Shown here: one piece after another, positions 11,496 to 22,756 of the stretch
Layout: each line of letters opens with the position of its first letter
Position numbering within the stretch: the stretch's first letter is position 1
The notes under the pieces: model-generated
The model's database searches: none
Seen by the model: the letters and a program-made list of their open reading frames with translations, nothing else
Told to the model about the DNA's origin: nothing
Position numbers and translations under genes: made by a program
From: Eretmocerus hayati
Taxonomy: Eukaryota > Arthropoda > Insecta > Hymenoptera > Aphelinidae
Assembly (NCBI GenBank): GCA_029851415.1
Contig: CM056744.1
Location: 62,676,172 to 62,740,171, forward strand
Direction: 5' to 3'
Length of the DNA stretch: 64,000 nucleotides

Positions 11496-12010
11496 TGTTC
11501 AATTCTGTGTATAAATCCGTATATCACAGGCCTCGAGTCGCACGAAGATCGAGGCAGCGAGAGTGACAAAGACAGAGCTATGGTGGACATCACCTGATGT
11601 CCACATATATATATATATATATATATATCTATTTCAACCGTTCGAAGATTCCAAAAGCCAACGTCTCCATGCTCTCGTTGCGCCGTTATCCCGTGTGCTC
11701 CGGCACTTAGCGCTGGATCGCCGAGCTGGCCGCAGCTCATCCAGCTCGCGCAGTCACCACATTTCGCGCCTCGCGCCGGTGCCGATGTCTTTGTCGCACC
11801 CGTTTTCGACATTATTTGAATTCACTTTATAGTTCCTCCCAGTGCCGCGACCGCGCGACTTCAACTTTTTACACGTGTTCTCACACTTCTTCAGTGATTA
11901 AAGTGCAGTATTTTAATTAATAACAGTGAGTTATAATTTCGTTTTCCCGAACCCGCAATAAATCGCTTCCACTTAAATTATCCGATCGTTCAAGAGCATT
12001 GCGCTCAACA
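11496..12010 (+). repeat. BEL/Pao 3' LTR (515 bp)
   Basis: Same ends as the 5' LTR. Ten bases longer only because the TA microsatellite at about 11604-11628 is longer. I count about nine substitutions by eye between the two LTRs. Followed by TAAGC. Confidence 0.92.
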
Positions 12011-12268
12011 TAAGCTATTGAAAATCGTATCTAAATGATAAGTTTCCATTTCTGTTCAAGATTTTATATTTTGATTCAAATAAAATAGAATCTATCACTC
12101 CTGGAATCCTATTTCATTATTTTCTAAAAGTCATAAGATAATCATTTTATTCTTTCAAGTATCCAGAATTATAAGACATTCCAAATCCAAACTCATATCA
12201 GTCATTCTTTTGAAACTACAATTCATCTGATCCAGCTTTGATGAACCAATACTTCTCAATCTGAAATA

Positions 12269-12312
<44 letters not shown>

Positions 12313-12478
12313 TATATATACAATCAGAGACCAGTAATATATATACATACATCCAGTCGGAAGCCTCAACGCAAGGACAGAGAATAGGTAGGTGCAACTG
12401 GGCAGTCCGCCCGTAAGCTGTTCACACGAACTCAAATAAATTATTTGTTACCCCGAGCCCTCTGCTCGGGTCATAACA

Positions 12479-12898
12479 TTTTGGCATCCCCTGTGGGGAA
12501 CAGCATCAGTTGCACATACTTTTTCTAGTCCTGGGTATCACATCAGTTCGATCAATCTGTCTGGGCATCGATGTATATGAGCATATAGATACATATATTC
12601 ATATATGTATTCATATCTATTTAGTTCGAAATCGCAGCATATGACATTCCTACATCAAGTGCACCAACACTGCTGAATCAGCAACGAACTGAATTCATAC
12701 GACAGACTCACACGTTGACCCCAATAGACGCAGATTTCGAAAGACAGACTGAAATATATCCCACTCCCACTGACCGTGATTTGCGATGTGCTGATCCCAC
12801 ATTTCCTCACATCCAAATTACCATTCCCAGTCATGGCTCTGGATGAAATTTTTCTGAAGAGATAATGAGACAACTCTTACAAGAAGGGATTCTCAATT
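12479..12898 (+). other. Gypsy-like element leader
   Basis: TTTTGGCATCCCCTG at 12479 supplies a TGG-starting primer-site candidate. The rest has ATATG/TATAT-rich tracts (12570-12620) and no clear gene. Confidence 0.45.
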
Positions 12899-14401
12899 TT
12901 TCGATCTAGATCTACCAATATTCGAAGGCTATAATATTGACCCACATTTTTTCATACAAAAAATTACAGAAGCGAAATCTATCACTACTTGCGGAGAAAA
13001 TTTATTAGTCGACTTCATCCTTAGCAATCTTTCGGGACGACCATATCATGCATTCAAGAGCTTCAAAATCTCCACAGTAAATGACATTGTGGAACACATA
13101 GTGAAGTGTTTCATACATATCCCCTTTTTTGAGAAATATTGTCGAAAACTCCTAGACTGCCGTTCAAAGCTCAGCAATGACCCTGATAAAACCATGAGAA
13201 ATTATTTGAAATTCTCGAAGATGCTCATTGTATCCTCACTAGCACTCATCTATCGTCCGACCCAGTGTACTATCAACTTTATCAAAATCTCGATGAAATT
13301 GCCAGAAGCTTTTACTTCAGCAAACTTCCGATTGATTCACAACTCCGAATCGTCCTCGTGCTGAATTTCCATTCAATAGTCAGAAAACCATCCACCCTAT
13401 ACCGAATGCATACATTGGTTTCAAATCCAACACAATTCTTCAGAAACGAAACTGAGCTATTACAGTTTTTGGAAACATATGAAAATTTCTTCCACTCTCG
13501 CCACGAGCCAATAATAAGAACTGACGATTCCGAGCCCAAAGAGCCTCAAGTGAGTGATATTCAACCAGATCCCCAATCAACTTCAATTCCTGTTAACACC
13601 ACAAACGAAATTTGCACCCCTGGACAGCCTGAACTTGTAAACCATGAACAAACCCCAATATATTTTGACAACATAGCGTTTCGTGATGTCAACGGACCGG
13701 AACCAACGGATACCACGCGTACGTGTGATAACATCTCACCCGAACAGGGTCCCGAGTAGATACATCCACCAACCGATTCGGACGGTAAGACGCCAATTAC
13801 CGTTGAAATTCCAAGCAATGTTGAAAATGATATGACCCTCCATGTCTCAACCACACCAAGAGACTTTAGGACACCCCTCTCTCACACAGGTGCGAAATGT
13901 CCCATTACAGTTACCTCAAGACTCATTGATTGGAAACGATCATTTGATGAATATCTCAAAAATCTCTCCAAATCAAAGATACAGAAGAGATTCCGACCTT
14001 ATATCCTTTTAAATTGCTTATTCGATAACATCCTTTCAAAGTACGTGTCACTCAAAACAGGTTACTCTGAACTATTTAGAAGTCTAACTCATGGAAACGA
14101 ATCTTTTCAAAACATTAGCACCATCCATGCAGAGCTAACATCTCGAACTCCTGGCAAAGAAGTTATGCCACAATCCTCCGCTATTCTGTGTTCAAATTCC
14201 AGGGAATCCAAGCCATCATCGAAATTATGTGAAAGCAGACTTCTACGATTTCGTAGTGCCCATAGAAAGATCAAAAAATTAATCCCTAATAATGTCGTAT
14301 TTAGTTTTGCAACTTTCAAAATGTGTTTTTCCATTCCATACGTTCGATGGAGATTAATCAATTCAACATGGATCTATTTCGTATCCACGACAAGCCAATA
14401 A
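12899..14401 (+). pseudogene. Gypsy/errantivirus-type gag, frameshifted
   Basis: From 12899 a frame reads FDLDLPIFEGYNIDPHFFIQ, then KITEAKSITTCGENLLVDFI, then LSGRPYHAFKSFKISTVNDI. This is the capsid start seen in Ty3/gypsy-group gags of insects (a phrase of the type P.F.G....F...EA, then L...I...L.G.A). A shift near 13240-13265 moves it to the frame LYQNLDEIARSFYFSKLPID up to 13759, whose tail is rich in P, T and E. A further piece at 13832-14401 may be the downstream part. Several frameshifts and no ATG can be assigned. Function in the family: RNA packaging into particles. Confidence 0.5.
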
Positions 14402-14526
14402 TCAAATAAACAACGACATGAATTTCGAATTCGCCGAAATGAAGTATTATTTGATGTCAAAATTCCCCACGACGAGTACCAGACAAAATTCGACGAGCAC
14501 ATCACTCTGATGCCCACCTATCGCAC

Positions 14527-14690
14527 ATGTGTAACACCCCATTACGGGAGGTAACACATGTAACATCCTGTTACACACGTAACACATGTAACATCCTGTT
14601 GCACACGTAACACCTTGTTACACACGTATCACCTTGTTGCCCTTGGTTGCCCTGTAAAACTCTGTTACGCTTGTAACATCACCCACGTTT
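14527..14690. repeat. TGTAACA/TGTTACA short-palindrome array 1
   Basis: A dense run of degenerate units of the form GTAACA-n-TGTTAC (for example TGTAACATCCTGTTACACAC twice near 14546-14610). The same motif occurs in both LTRs of this element, at 15017-15310 and in the coding stretch 17360-17540. It looks like an element-specific motif and not random microsatellite sequence. Confidence 0.7.
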
Positions 14691-15016
14691 CGTTGTAGTT
14701 CTCAATGAAGTTTAGATTCCGTACATAAATTGTTCCATTGATGGAACATTCCTCACATGTTATTGTTGAACCGTTCAAAATGTCAAGTAATAAAAAGAAC
14801 CATGTTCAGAACTCGGATCCAACTCCTGCATCATTAGCATTCCGGATTCTCAACCTTTTCACGTGCAATCCCGGAGACGTCAAGACCAATCTCAGAATTG
14901 TATACGATCACGCTGTTGCATATTCATAACGTTGATATTCATAACTTCCCAAAATTTTTGCATGTTTCGGGGATACCTTCTGATAACTTCAAAACACAAT
15001 TTGAGTTTTGTTGTTG

Positions 15017-15310
15017 ATGTAACACTCTGTTACTGCTGGAATAGTTTGTTACTTCTGTAACACCGTGTTACCCCTCATTACGCTCTCCGTGACCAAGACT
15101 ACATAAAATCCATATCAGTCTTAAAATTTAATGAAACCGAACGTTCGAGTTTTGTAACGCATGTAACACTATGTTACTCTCGTAACTTCCTGTTACCCCT
15201 GTAACACTTGTTACTCAACACTTGTTATTCCTGTAACTCCCTGTCACCTATGTTACACTTTGTGATCCCGGTAACTCATATAACATCCTGTTAGTTGGGT
15301 GACACTCTGT
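15017..15310. repeat. TGTAACA/TGTTACA short-palindrome array 2
   Basis: About fifteen spaced, degenerate units (GTAACACTCTGTTAC, GTAACACTATGTTAC, GTAACTTCCTGTTAC and others), split by 15080-15150. Same motif as array 1. Confidence 0.7.
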
Positions 15311-16860
15311 TGACCTCTTGTACACTCACATACGATTCATCTCAAACCTAGCATGAAACTCTCAATTCCGTACAAAAATCGTTGGCCCTTCAACAAAAAC
15401 AATCCAGAAAAAAATATCTTATGAGCCCCCCCTCACCTTACATTCAATTTGACGTGAATTTCCACTCAAAACATTTTGTAATATACCAAAGACGGAGAAG
15501 AGGTGAGGAGTTGAAGAGCAAATCCACATATCATCCCCCAGTATGATTTATTGGCACAACTTGATCTCTAGCCACTTCAAAATCAATGGGAATTGTGCTT
15601 TCCCTTTAATGACACCGACCGAGATCTCCTCTTCCCTACATCCTCATGTTGAGCCATCGAAATGGAAATTCGTTACTTCCAATGTTTGTCGAACAGAACA
15701 TTTTTTCCCGACTATCAAATTGAGAAACCGCAATCATTCCATAGCGTACGTTTCAAAATTTCCCACATTAAGTTTTCTGCAGTAACTCACATTTACCCAT
15801 TGATATCGCTGCCACGTACAACGGTACCTCGCCTACGATACAACGCATCAACGCCCCATGTCCTCCTTCTCTGATCTAAATTTCCCGTTCCACAAGGACT
15901 GACTGGAAAATACTGACAATTACAGAACAAGCCAACCATTCACACTAAATTCCACCTTGATATACATTTCAACAACCCGAACTCACTATTAAGGAACTTG
16001 GAAGAGTCGAGTTCCTGACGTAGCGTCAGCAAAATTTAGTTGCACCTCAACGTGTCTTCTATTTCACGCAAATGAATTAAAATCAGTTAAATTGAACAAT
16101 ACATGTTCTTCCTCTCTTGTTCCAATTCATTTGAAATTATAATGTGAGGAACAATCTACGCGAGCATAACGTATTAAGATTATACCTTATATATTAATAT
16201 AGCCACCCATCAGAGATATCCAAAGGAATATTAGAACAAGTGTACTTCAAAATTAGAACATATTTATCATTGATGATCGAAATTGAACCCTAACTGGGAG
16301 ATTTAGATGTGAATTAATGCGCAAGGACATTTTAGAACCTACTATTTCCAATATAACCGCTATGATCGTCATGGGATATGTTTTTTCTCCATTCTTTTCG
16401 CTAAACCGTAGGAACTGTAATACACTATGACAAGAATATCCTTTTTGCTAGTCGATATAACATTGTAATTTACACATAATCATTAATATACAGCGAAACA
16501 TAACAAAACTGATCAACAGTGACAACATCCGGAATTCAATAGACTGGTCAAGGGGTTTTTACCAGATTGTCATGGCCAGATGCCACGATATATATCCGCC
16601 ATTCGAATTCTCGCGCCAGTTGCGCAACTAACACAGTACATATCATATACAAGAGATGGCGCCACCGTGATCTTTTCCTGGACTTCTCTACGAACTCCGC
16701 TTGAATAACAGCACCGCGAAATTCGACTACTCTCAACTTGGACTGACAAACTGCTGACATGATGAATTTTGCCATGAGCCAAAGCATCTCACTTTTGAAA
16801 CACTAATGATGACTCCTATCCAGTCCCGTCGTGACAAGCTTCGTATCAGCTTATACAAAA
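15311..16860. other. Internal gypsy-like region without recognisable gene
   Basis: AT-rich, many stops in all frames. Here one would expect pol, but I find no YxDD box, protease or integrase motif on either strand. Either pol was deleted or this element never carried it. Confidence 0.5.
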
Positions 16861-18248
16861 ATGTCAGACCGCGTAAAATCAGTTCACGCCCACTTGCAAT
16901 CTTCAGTGACCCAAGACCTCGAGGATTTGCGAAAGGCATACAGTTTATATGATGCTGCAAAACAGGATTTATTAAAGAAAGAAGACAGTTAAAGAAAAAG
17001 TGTTCAATTATACGAAATCTTCCTCGGTGTTTATAATTTCGAACCAAGTGATTTAAATTTATCTTTACCTAGGAAGTCCGAGAGTGTACAAACGGATTAT
17101 CTCCCTAGTACAGTGACAAGTACCAATTCCGAAACACAAACAGACTGCATCAGAAATACCCAGGAGTCCAGTGTAGCAACACAAACCATGTGCGGAGTGC
17201 GAGATGTAGGTGTCTCCGTCATGCCGGTCGTGGAATGTTCCATTCATCAACCCTATACACAAGGAGTAAAGGCATACGAAGAAGTAGCCGGGGAGAACAG
17301 CACTTACAGGGGTGGTACGTCAACCTCGTACCCACTTGCGAGTACGCACCGAGCAGCAGAGGTAACAGATGATACACGTGGCAGCTTGTTACACACCACG
17401 CAGATACAGCTCAACACCGCAGCAGACGACGCATCGAACGGTATGTTTATACCTGAAACATCTGTAACAGCCAACGTGCCCCACCGCCCGTCCATGGGCG
17501 TGGCACAGGTAACATCTGTTACACACGGCGGCCTGTTACACTCCATTCACGCGCCGCATGATGAAAACTCCACCGCGAATGTGTAGACAATATCAGTACA
17601 CCTACGGAGGCCGCTACAGGCCACGCCACAATCTGTGACAGTGCGAGAGCGCACACCTTCGTTGGCAAATCACCTCAACCTGGATATGCGCTATCCCAGC
17701 AGCGTGCCACGCCGCCAATAAAAATAGTCAGCGATATTCAACTACCGACAGGACAACACTTCATCCGCGGATTATCATCGAATATGAACAGCCTCCAACG
17801 TATCGAGTTGGTGATGGTCGACCCGGGGAGTGTTGCGGGTAGGTCGGTGTCGTCCATTCCGGACCTAATGCTATAAGAGCAAGCGATTGCCACCATAGAC
17901 CCACTCGAAGTTAGCATCAACAGTGAACCAAACCAGCAGGCACAGGCCATAAGCCCAGAAGCAAAGTATAGTGACGTGAGTGAAATAGAAGAAGATGAGC
18001 ACATCCTACCAGATCGAAAAGCTAGACAACGGGAGCGGACGCAACGATGCAGGGAAAGGAAAAGAGCAGGGGAAAACGACCCAAACTGGTGCTATCTATG
18101 CAAGCACCATCATTCGGACTCACCGAGGAGGTGGGCACAGTGCGGTGGCTGCAGCAAGTTCAAGGCCGAGTGGTCCTGCGTCAGAGAGAAATCGAAACCT
18201 TCAGATTCGAGAGATTCTGCACGCGGTGTGAAGAGATTTTCACCTTGA
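16861..18248 (+). pseudogene. Second ORF of the gypsy-like element, with a cysteine-rich tail
   Basis: An ATG at 16861 begins MSDRVKSVHAHLQSSVTQDL, a helical start, with a TAA at 16990-16992, after which the same frame stays open to 17586. A frameshift at about 17590-17700 leads to another frame open to 18248, with one TAA at about 17874. The middle is rich in S, T and Q. The end has a basic, coiled stretch followed by a four-cysteine site, CYLCKHHHS..CGGCSKF, within about 35 residues. Unrecognised family. The zinc site and basic run suggest nucleic-acid binding. It sits where env or an accessory gene would be, next to the 3' LTR. Confidence 0.45.
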
Positions 18249-18429
18249 CCACACACACACAAACACACACAGCGAACGCACCCGAAGTGTATATAGTTAC
18301 TGATATAATAAGGTAATGTTTTTCATATAATCGGATAATTGGATCATAATTTTCACGTTTCCGTTTGAGTATGTTGAATTTCCCCATCCCGGTCACATTC
18401 TCGGGACGAGAATGGTCTGACGGGGGAGG
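18249..18429 (+). other. Gypsy-like 3' untranslated region with polypurine tract
   Basis: Contains a short CA microsatellite (18251-18271), the perfect hairpin CATTCTCGGGACGAGAATG near 18395-18413, and the polypurine tract TGACGGGGGAGG ending at 18429. Confidence 0.5.
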
Positions 18430-19578
18430 TGTGGCGTCCCGCTTCACGGGATGCCCCAAAATTCCCAATTAAATATATTAGCTGACTTTTCAATATTGCG
18501 GAACAATGCTGAGACCAACATTCTTGTACAAGCAAGTCGGACGAAATCCATCAATGTGTAACTCCTGTTACATATTCAACTCCTGTTACATCTTTAACTC
18601 CTGTTATAGATGTAACACCTGTTACACATGCTGCAAGCACCTCCTAAGTAGAACAACTTCACAATCAACTCGAGCGGGCCGAGCCTATAAAAACCGAGTG
18701 TTTCTTCAAATCATCGATCAGTCTTTCAAGTTTGAAGCCTCATTCATTCCGCTCGAGAGGTTTTGAGTCTATTTCGCCATTCATTCCAAGTGCCTTAGAA
18801 AAGCACTTAAAGTTTGTCGGATAGCGACCGCGAGTGCGACTCGATCCCGCCGAAGGAAAAGGCCGGCGTCACAAGACCCAGCTGTTAAGGGCCAGCAGTA
18901 TATATGCCCCAGGATTCATCCGACTAGCTTACCATAAGCTTGATTCGTTCCCGTTGAAAAGTAGGCCAACGTTATCCGCCTCAGCTGCACAAGGGCCAGC
19001 TACGAATTCGCCCGGCTTATACGTTCCCGCCTTGAAGAATCATCATCTCTTCAAGTAGACTCGTAAGTGCGCCTAGTATAAGCTATTGAAAATTGTATCT
19101 AGATGATAAGTTCCCATTTCTGTTCAAGATTCTATATTTTGATTTAAATAAAATAGAATCTATCACCTCTGGATCCTATCTCATCCTTTTCTAAAAGTCA
19201 TAAGATAACTGGATCTTTATATCTATTTGAAATCTTTAGAAATCAGATTAATCATTTTATTCTTTCAAGTATACAGAATTATAAGACATTCCAAATCCAA
19301 ACTCATATCAGTCATTCTTCTGAAACTACAATTCATCTGATCCAGCTTTGATGAACTAATACTTCTCAATCTGAAATATTCATGTATACATATATATATA
19401 TATATACACATATATATACAATCAGAGACCAGTAATATATATATACATACATCCAGTCGGAAGCCTCAACGCAAGGACAGAGAATAGGTAGGTGCAACTG
19501 GGCAGTCCGCCCGTAAGCTGTTCACACGAACTCAAACGAATTATTTGTTACCCCGAGCCCTTTGCTCGGGTCATAACA
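18430..19578 (+). repeat. 3' LTR of gypsy-like element (1149 bp)
   Basis: Starts TGTGGCGTCCCGC and ends GGGTCATAACA. It includes extra TGTTACA repeat units (18568-18606) and a block (about 19211-19255) missing in the left copy, a TATAAAAA box (18686-18693) and TA microsatellites at 19385-19445. It is followed by TTTTGG, the same six bases that follow the left LTR, then GACGTC. Confidence 0.75.
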
Positions 19579-19584
19579 TTTTGG

Positions 19585-20600
19585 GACGTCGGGTGGTCGA
19601 TAGGTAACTCTCACGAGGATGGGCGAGGAGTCGCCCTTCTGTACGCTACAAAATAAATACTCTGGTTCCAGAGGTTTACCTTTATTAGTTGTGTTTGAAA
19701 AATCCAACTTCTTGGATTTGTGATCATTCCGTGCATATAGGGCTACGCCCTCACCAACCCTGTTCCGATCCTGTCTGATAATTGAAAAACCTGGGGTCTG
19801 ATTGAGACTGTCGTCGACCTTCGCTTCTAGCCATGTCTCAGCCATGCCAAGGATATGATACGATGGGTCATGAGTGATGTGGAAACGGAATTCCTCAATA
19901 TGACTCGGCAAAGAGGTGATGTTGAGGAATCTCGCCCTCAGGTGATCGTTAAGCTCAGAAGACCCCCCGAGCATGTTTGATGATGCTGAAGCTGGGGATG
20001 CATGTTCACCGTTGGCAAGTTCTGAATTATGGACTTCTGTATTAGGAAGACTATGTAAACGACGAGAGTGACGGCGGGTCTCTGATTGACAAGCAGAATG
20101 AATAACATGCAAATCAGCAGCGCTAAAGAAGACATGCGCTCGCCTACCCCGACCCTGCTTGACAAAAAATCTCCCACCGCCGTGCCAGACATACTTGAAA
20201 CCATGCCCCCACGCGATGGTTCTCAAGCTCTTGAACGATTCAAATTTGTCACGGGGCAATGACTCATTGATGAATATTTTGCGTCCTGCCACGATCAGAG
20301 CTGAGTTTACGTCTAGCAAGGTGAGAGAGATATCATTGGTTGTTAAGTAATTGCGAGCTAGTGATCTTGGAGACCACCATCTTGAAGAGTCATCCCGATT
20401 CATCAAAATGGTATTAATCCTATCCGCCGCCACGTGCCTCTGAAGATGGCCTTCAATCTCAGAATCATCGAGTTCACTACCTCATCTCCGCCTTGATCAT
20501 GGACAACTTATGTCCCAAACTCTTTTCGACATAACTTCCACGCTTGGAGCCACGCAGGTTACCGTAAACCAGAATCAACATCCATCCATCTCACCAAGGT
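19585..20600 (-). pseudogene. LINE 5' part: FP-type RNA-binding domain then endonuclease start
   Basis: On the minus strand, 20433 to 19585 is open. The first part (NSALIVAGRKIFINESLPRD, then FKYVWHGGGRFFVKQ) is the C-terminal domain of the baculovirus-FP type found in many insect LINE ORF1 proteins. After a Ser/Ala-rich linker the AP-endonuclease begins (HILGMAETWLEAKVDD, GEGVALYARNDHKS, then VTYRPPD). Upstream at 20450-20560 a piece reading GHKLSMIKAEMR is a likely coiled-coil remnant in another frame. The protein stops where the gypsy-like element inserted; its continuation is at 3166 leftward. ORF1 and endonuclease share one frame here. Confidence 0.75.
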
Positions 20601-21379
20601 CACCGAAGATCAGAGGAGGTTCCCAACTCAATGCACCGATTCGCCCCGTTCCTTCAGGATCTGAGGTCGAAAGTTGATGTTTCCATTTGGAAAAATCGAG
20701 CTCAGCCCCAAATGACTTCCGAGGTCACGAAAGTGAGGTGAATCCACTTTTTCCACATTCTTTATATTATAGCCAAAGGCATTACTGGAATGAGTTTGCC
20801 TGTATAATCCTATTCGTGAAATTCTAGTGAAAGAACGAGTTCCGAAAGATGTTCGGAAGATATATTACTTTTTGTCCCAAGTGCAGTTTTCTCCCTAATT
20901 GGTCATGGAGAATTGAACTAGATGCTTCGAAGTACAGAACATGTCTCGAGAACCTGAATCCATCAACTGATATCTCATGCGTGCTCAGTAGCAGTCATTG
21001 TCTCGGGATAATAACTTCAGGGGTCTAAGGGAGGATAACGTGATGAACTTGAATAGCGGAAAGGTCGTAGCAACCACCGATTGATCAGCATGCTTCCTAG
21101 TTACAGAATCCAAGGCATATCATGGTGAAATCCACCAAAAGGTGATCTTTTCATGAAATGTGCAGAATCTCCTCCTCTCTCATCTGTATTCTATATGAAT
21201 TGATTAATAGCTCTATCAAGAAAATGTTGGACACCAACACGATGAACTGATTCTGGATGAGATCGTCTAGTCAAAGTGAGAAAAGGAGTAAATTATCTCG
21301 TCTCTGACATATATTGTCCTAGAAATGAGATAAAGAGATTTGTATTCCTCATTCCGCCAGGAATGCCGTCAAGAAGATA
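20601..21379. other. No gene recognised
   Basis: Possibly LINE 5' flank. I see nothing supportable in this stretch. Confidence 0.5.
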
Positions 21380-21900
21380 CAGTACACAGACTAAATGGTG
21401 GAACACGGGCTCCTTCACTATAACAGCGATTACTCGGAAATCCTTGGATCTACGGCAATTTCACAAAGAGCATCCGAAAGATGGGAGAAAAATCTATCAA
21501 TTAATGTCTTTCGAAAAATTTTCCAACCCAATACTCATATTTTTGATTGGCTCCGAAAAGTGAAAAATTCTTCATTCTATTCAATCATCGATCACAACGG
21601 CCCACAATTCAGAAAAAAAATCGTTTACCAAAAACGCGACCCACACATATCGATGTAAAATCGAGCGCTGAATCCAAAAATGATGTCGGTTGAGCCACGC
21701 TACGTCACAATCTCGAGATAATCGTGGAAAAAAATTTCTACTGGTGGTATCGGAATTTTGACTCCGGATTCTGAAAAAACAGATGATTTTACGTCAAAAT
21801 ACTAATGAAAAAAAATCTCGATTTCTGACCCCCCAAAGTGATAACCGTCATCGAAATTTCGATTTCATATTTTTGATCGAGTATTCGGAAAAAAATTCAT

Positions 21901-22405
21901 GACGGAGTGCCCGAGGTGGTAGTCATGACGGAGTACCGAGAGTGGTACTCGTAACGGAGCACCCACAGTGGGACTCGTGACGGAGTATTCAGAGTGGTAC
22001 TTGTGACGAAGTGCTCAGAGAGGTACTCGTAACGGAGTACTCAGAGTGGTACTCGTGACGAAGTACCCAGAGTGGTACTCGTGACGAAGTACCCGGAGTC
22101 GTACTCGTGACGAAGTACCCAGAGTGGTAATCGTGACGAAGCACCCGGAGTCGTACTCGTGACGAAATACCCAGAGTGGTACTTGTGACGAAGTCCTCAG
22201 CATGGTACTCGTGACGAAGTTCAAAGAGCGATACTCGTGACGAAGTACCCAGAGTGGTACTGGTGACGAAATACCCGGAGTCGTACTCGTGACGAAGTAC
22301 TCAGAGTGGTACTCGTGACGAAGTAGCCGGAGTCGCACTCGTGACGAAGTACCCGGAGTGGTACTCGTGACGAAGTACCCTCAGTGGCACTCGTGACAAA
22401 GTATT
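21901..22405. repeat. 26-bp minisatellite, about 19 units (left arm)
   Basis: The unit reads GACGAAGTACCCAGAGTGG plus TACTCGT. Two sub-versions (..AGAGTGG.. and ..GGAGTCG..) alternate in places. No spacer structure, so not CRISPR. The inverse array occurs in the right arm. Confidence 0.9.
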
Positions 22406-22756
22406 CGGAATCGTATTCTCGATGGTATTGCCTCGTTGTTTTGGCTCCGGTGGGACCGTTGTTCAGAGATTCGGTGTGTTTCTTAGTCTAACAAGCCCCC
22501 CACCTGACCTTCCGTTATGCCAAAGGAGATGGTCTTCGTCAAGGTCGTGCACACCGCAGAGGGGGCTCAACCAATGACGGATGAATCAGGATAAATCAGA
22601 AAGAACAAAATGAACTCACATGAAAAATGTTATATTGAGTTCATACAATGTCTATTTCAACCTAAATTCTAACCTAATTAACCTGAATTCTATATTCTTA
22701 CCGAAATTTACCAGGATAGCTTCACTCGTGCTACCAGGATCGCAAGAATCTAGATC

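Larger units (their letters stand above)
3856..12010 (+). mobile_element. BEL/Pao LTR retrotransposon, nearly full length
   Basis: Two LTRs (3856-4360 and 11496-12010) start TGTTCAATTC and end GCTCAACA. The target duplication TAAGC is at 3851-3855 and 12011-12015. A primer binding site starting TGGTAGCAGAGCG lies at 4364, and the polypurine tract AAAGTGGGCGGCA at 11483-11495. The order gag, zinc knuckle, protease, reverse transcriptase, RNase H, integrase is that of BEL/Pao. The LTRs differ by about 9 substitutions plus a 10 bp TA-repeat length change, so insertion was recent but not immediate. The coding region has two stops, three or more frameshifts and a deletion. Confidence 0.95.
3241..12478 (+). 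repeat. 5' LTR of gypsy-like element, split by the BEL/Pao insertion
   Basis: Starts TGTGGCGTCCCGC and ends GGGTCATAACA. The left portion is 3241-3855 and the right portion 12016-12478, with BEL/Pao and one TAAGC between. It matches 18430-19578 closely but lacks about 39 bp of extra TGTTACA-type repeats and a 45 bp block near 19211-19255. Homology with the right copy starts about 45 bp upstream, around 3193 versus 18374, so the exact LTR start is uncertain. Contains a TATAAAA-like box at 3460-3466. Confidence 0.65.
3167..19584 (+). mobile_element. Gypsy-like LTR retrotransposon composite, with BEL/Pao nested in its left LTR
   Basis: Two long direct repeats (3241-12478 once the BEL element is removed, and 18430-19578) flank an internal region 12479-18429. 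TTTTGGCATCCCCTGTGGGG follows the left LTR and starts like a primer binding site (TGG). TGACGGGGGAGG precedes the right LTR as a polypurine tract. The internal region has a gypsy/errantivirus-type gag fragment, TGTAACA-rich non-coding sequence and a second broken ORF, but I find no protease, reverse transcriptase or integrase. It is therefore a non-autonomous or pol-deleted element. The 3167-3240 stretch carries the polypurine-side sequence outside the left LTR, so the ends are not canonical. Confidence 0.7.

Noticed and set aside
12479..18429. Expected gypsy reverse transcriptase and integrase
   Set aside because: I looked for YxDD, D-S/T-G and DDE patterns on both strands here and found none.
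22015..22338. 107-residue repetitive open frame on the minus strand
   Set aside because: It is the 26-bp minisatellite read through. The period is not a multiple of three, so the protein repeat is an artefact.
21901..22405. Regular repeats resembling a CRISPR array
   Set aside because: Units are contiguous 26-mers without spacers, the motif is inverted in the other transposon arm, and the window is eukaryotic.
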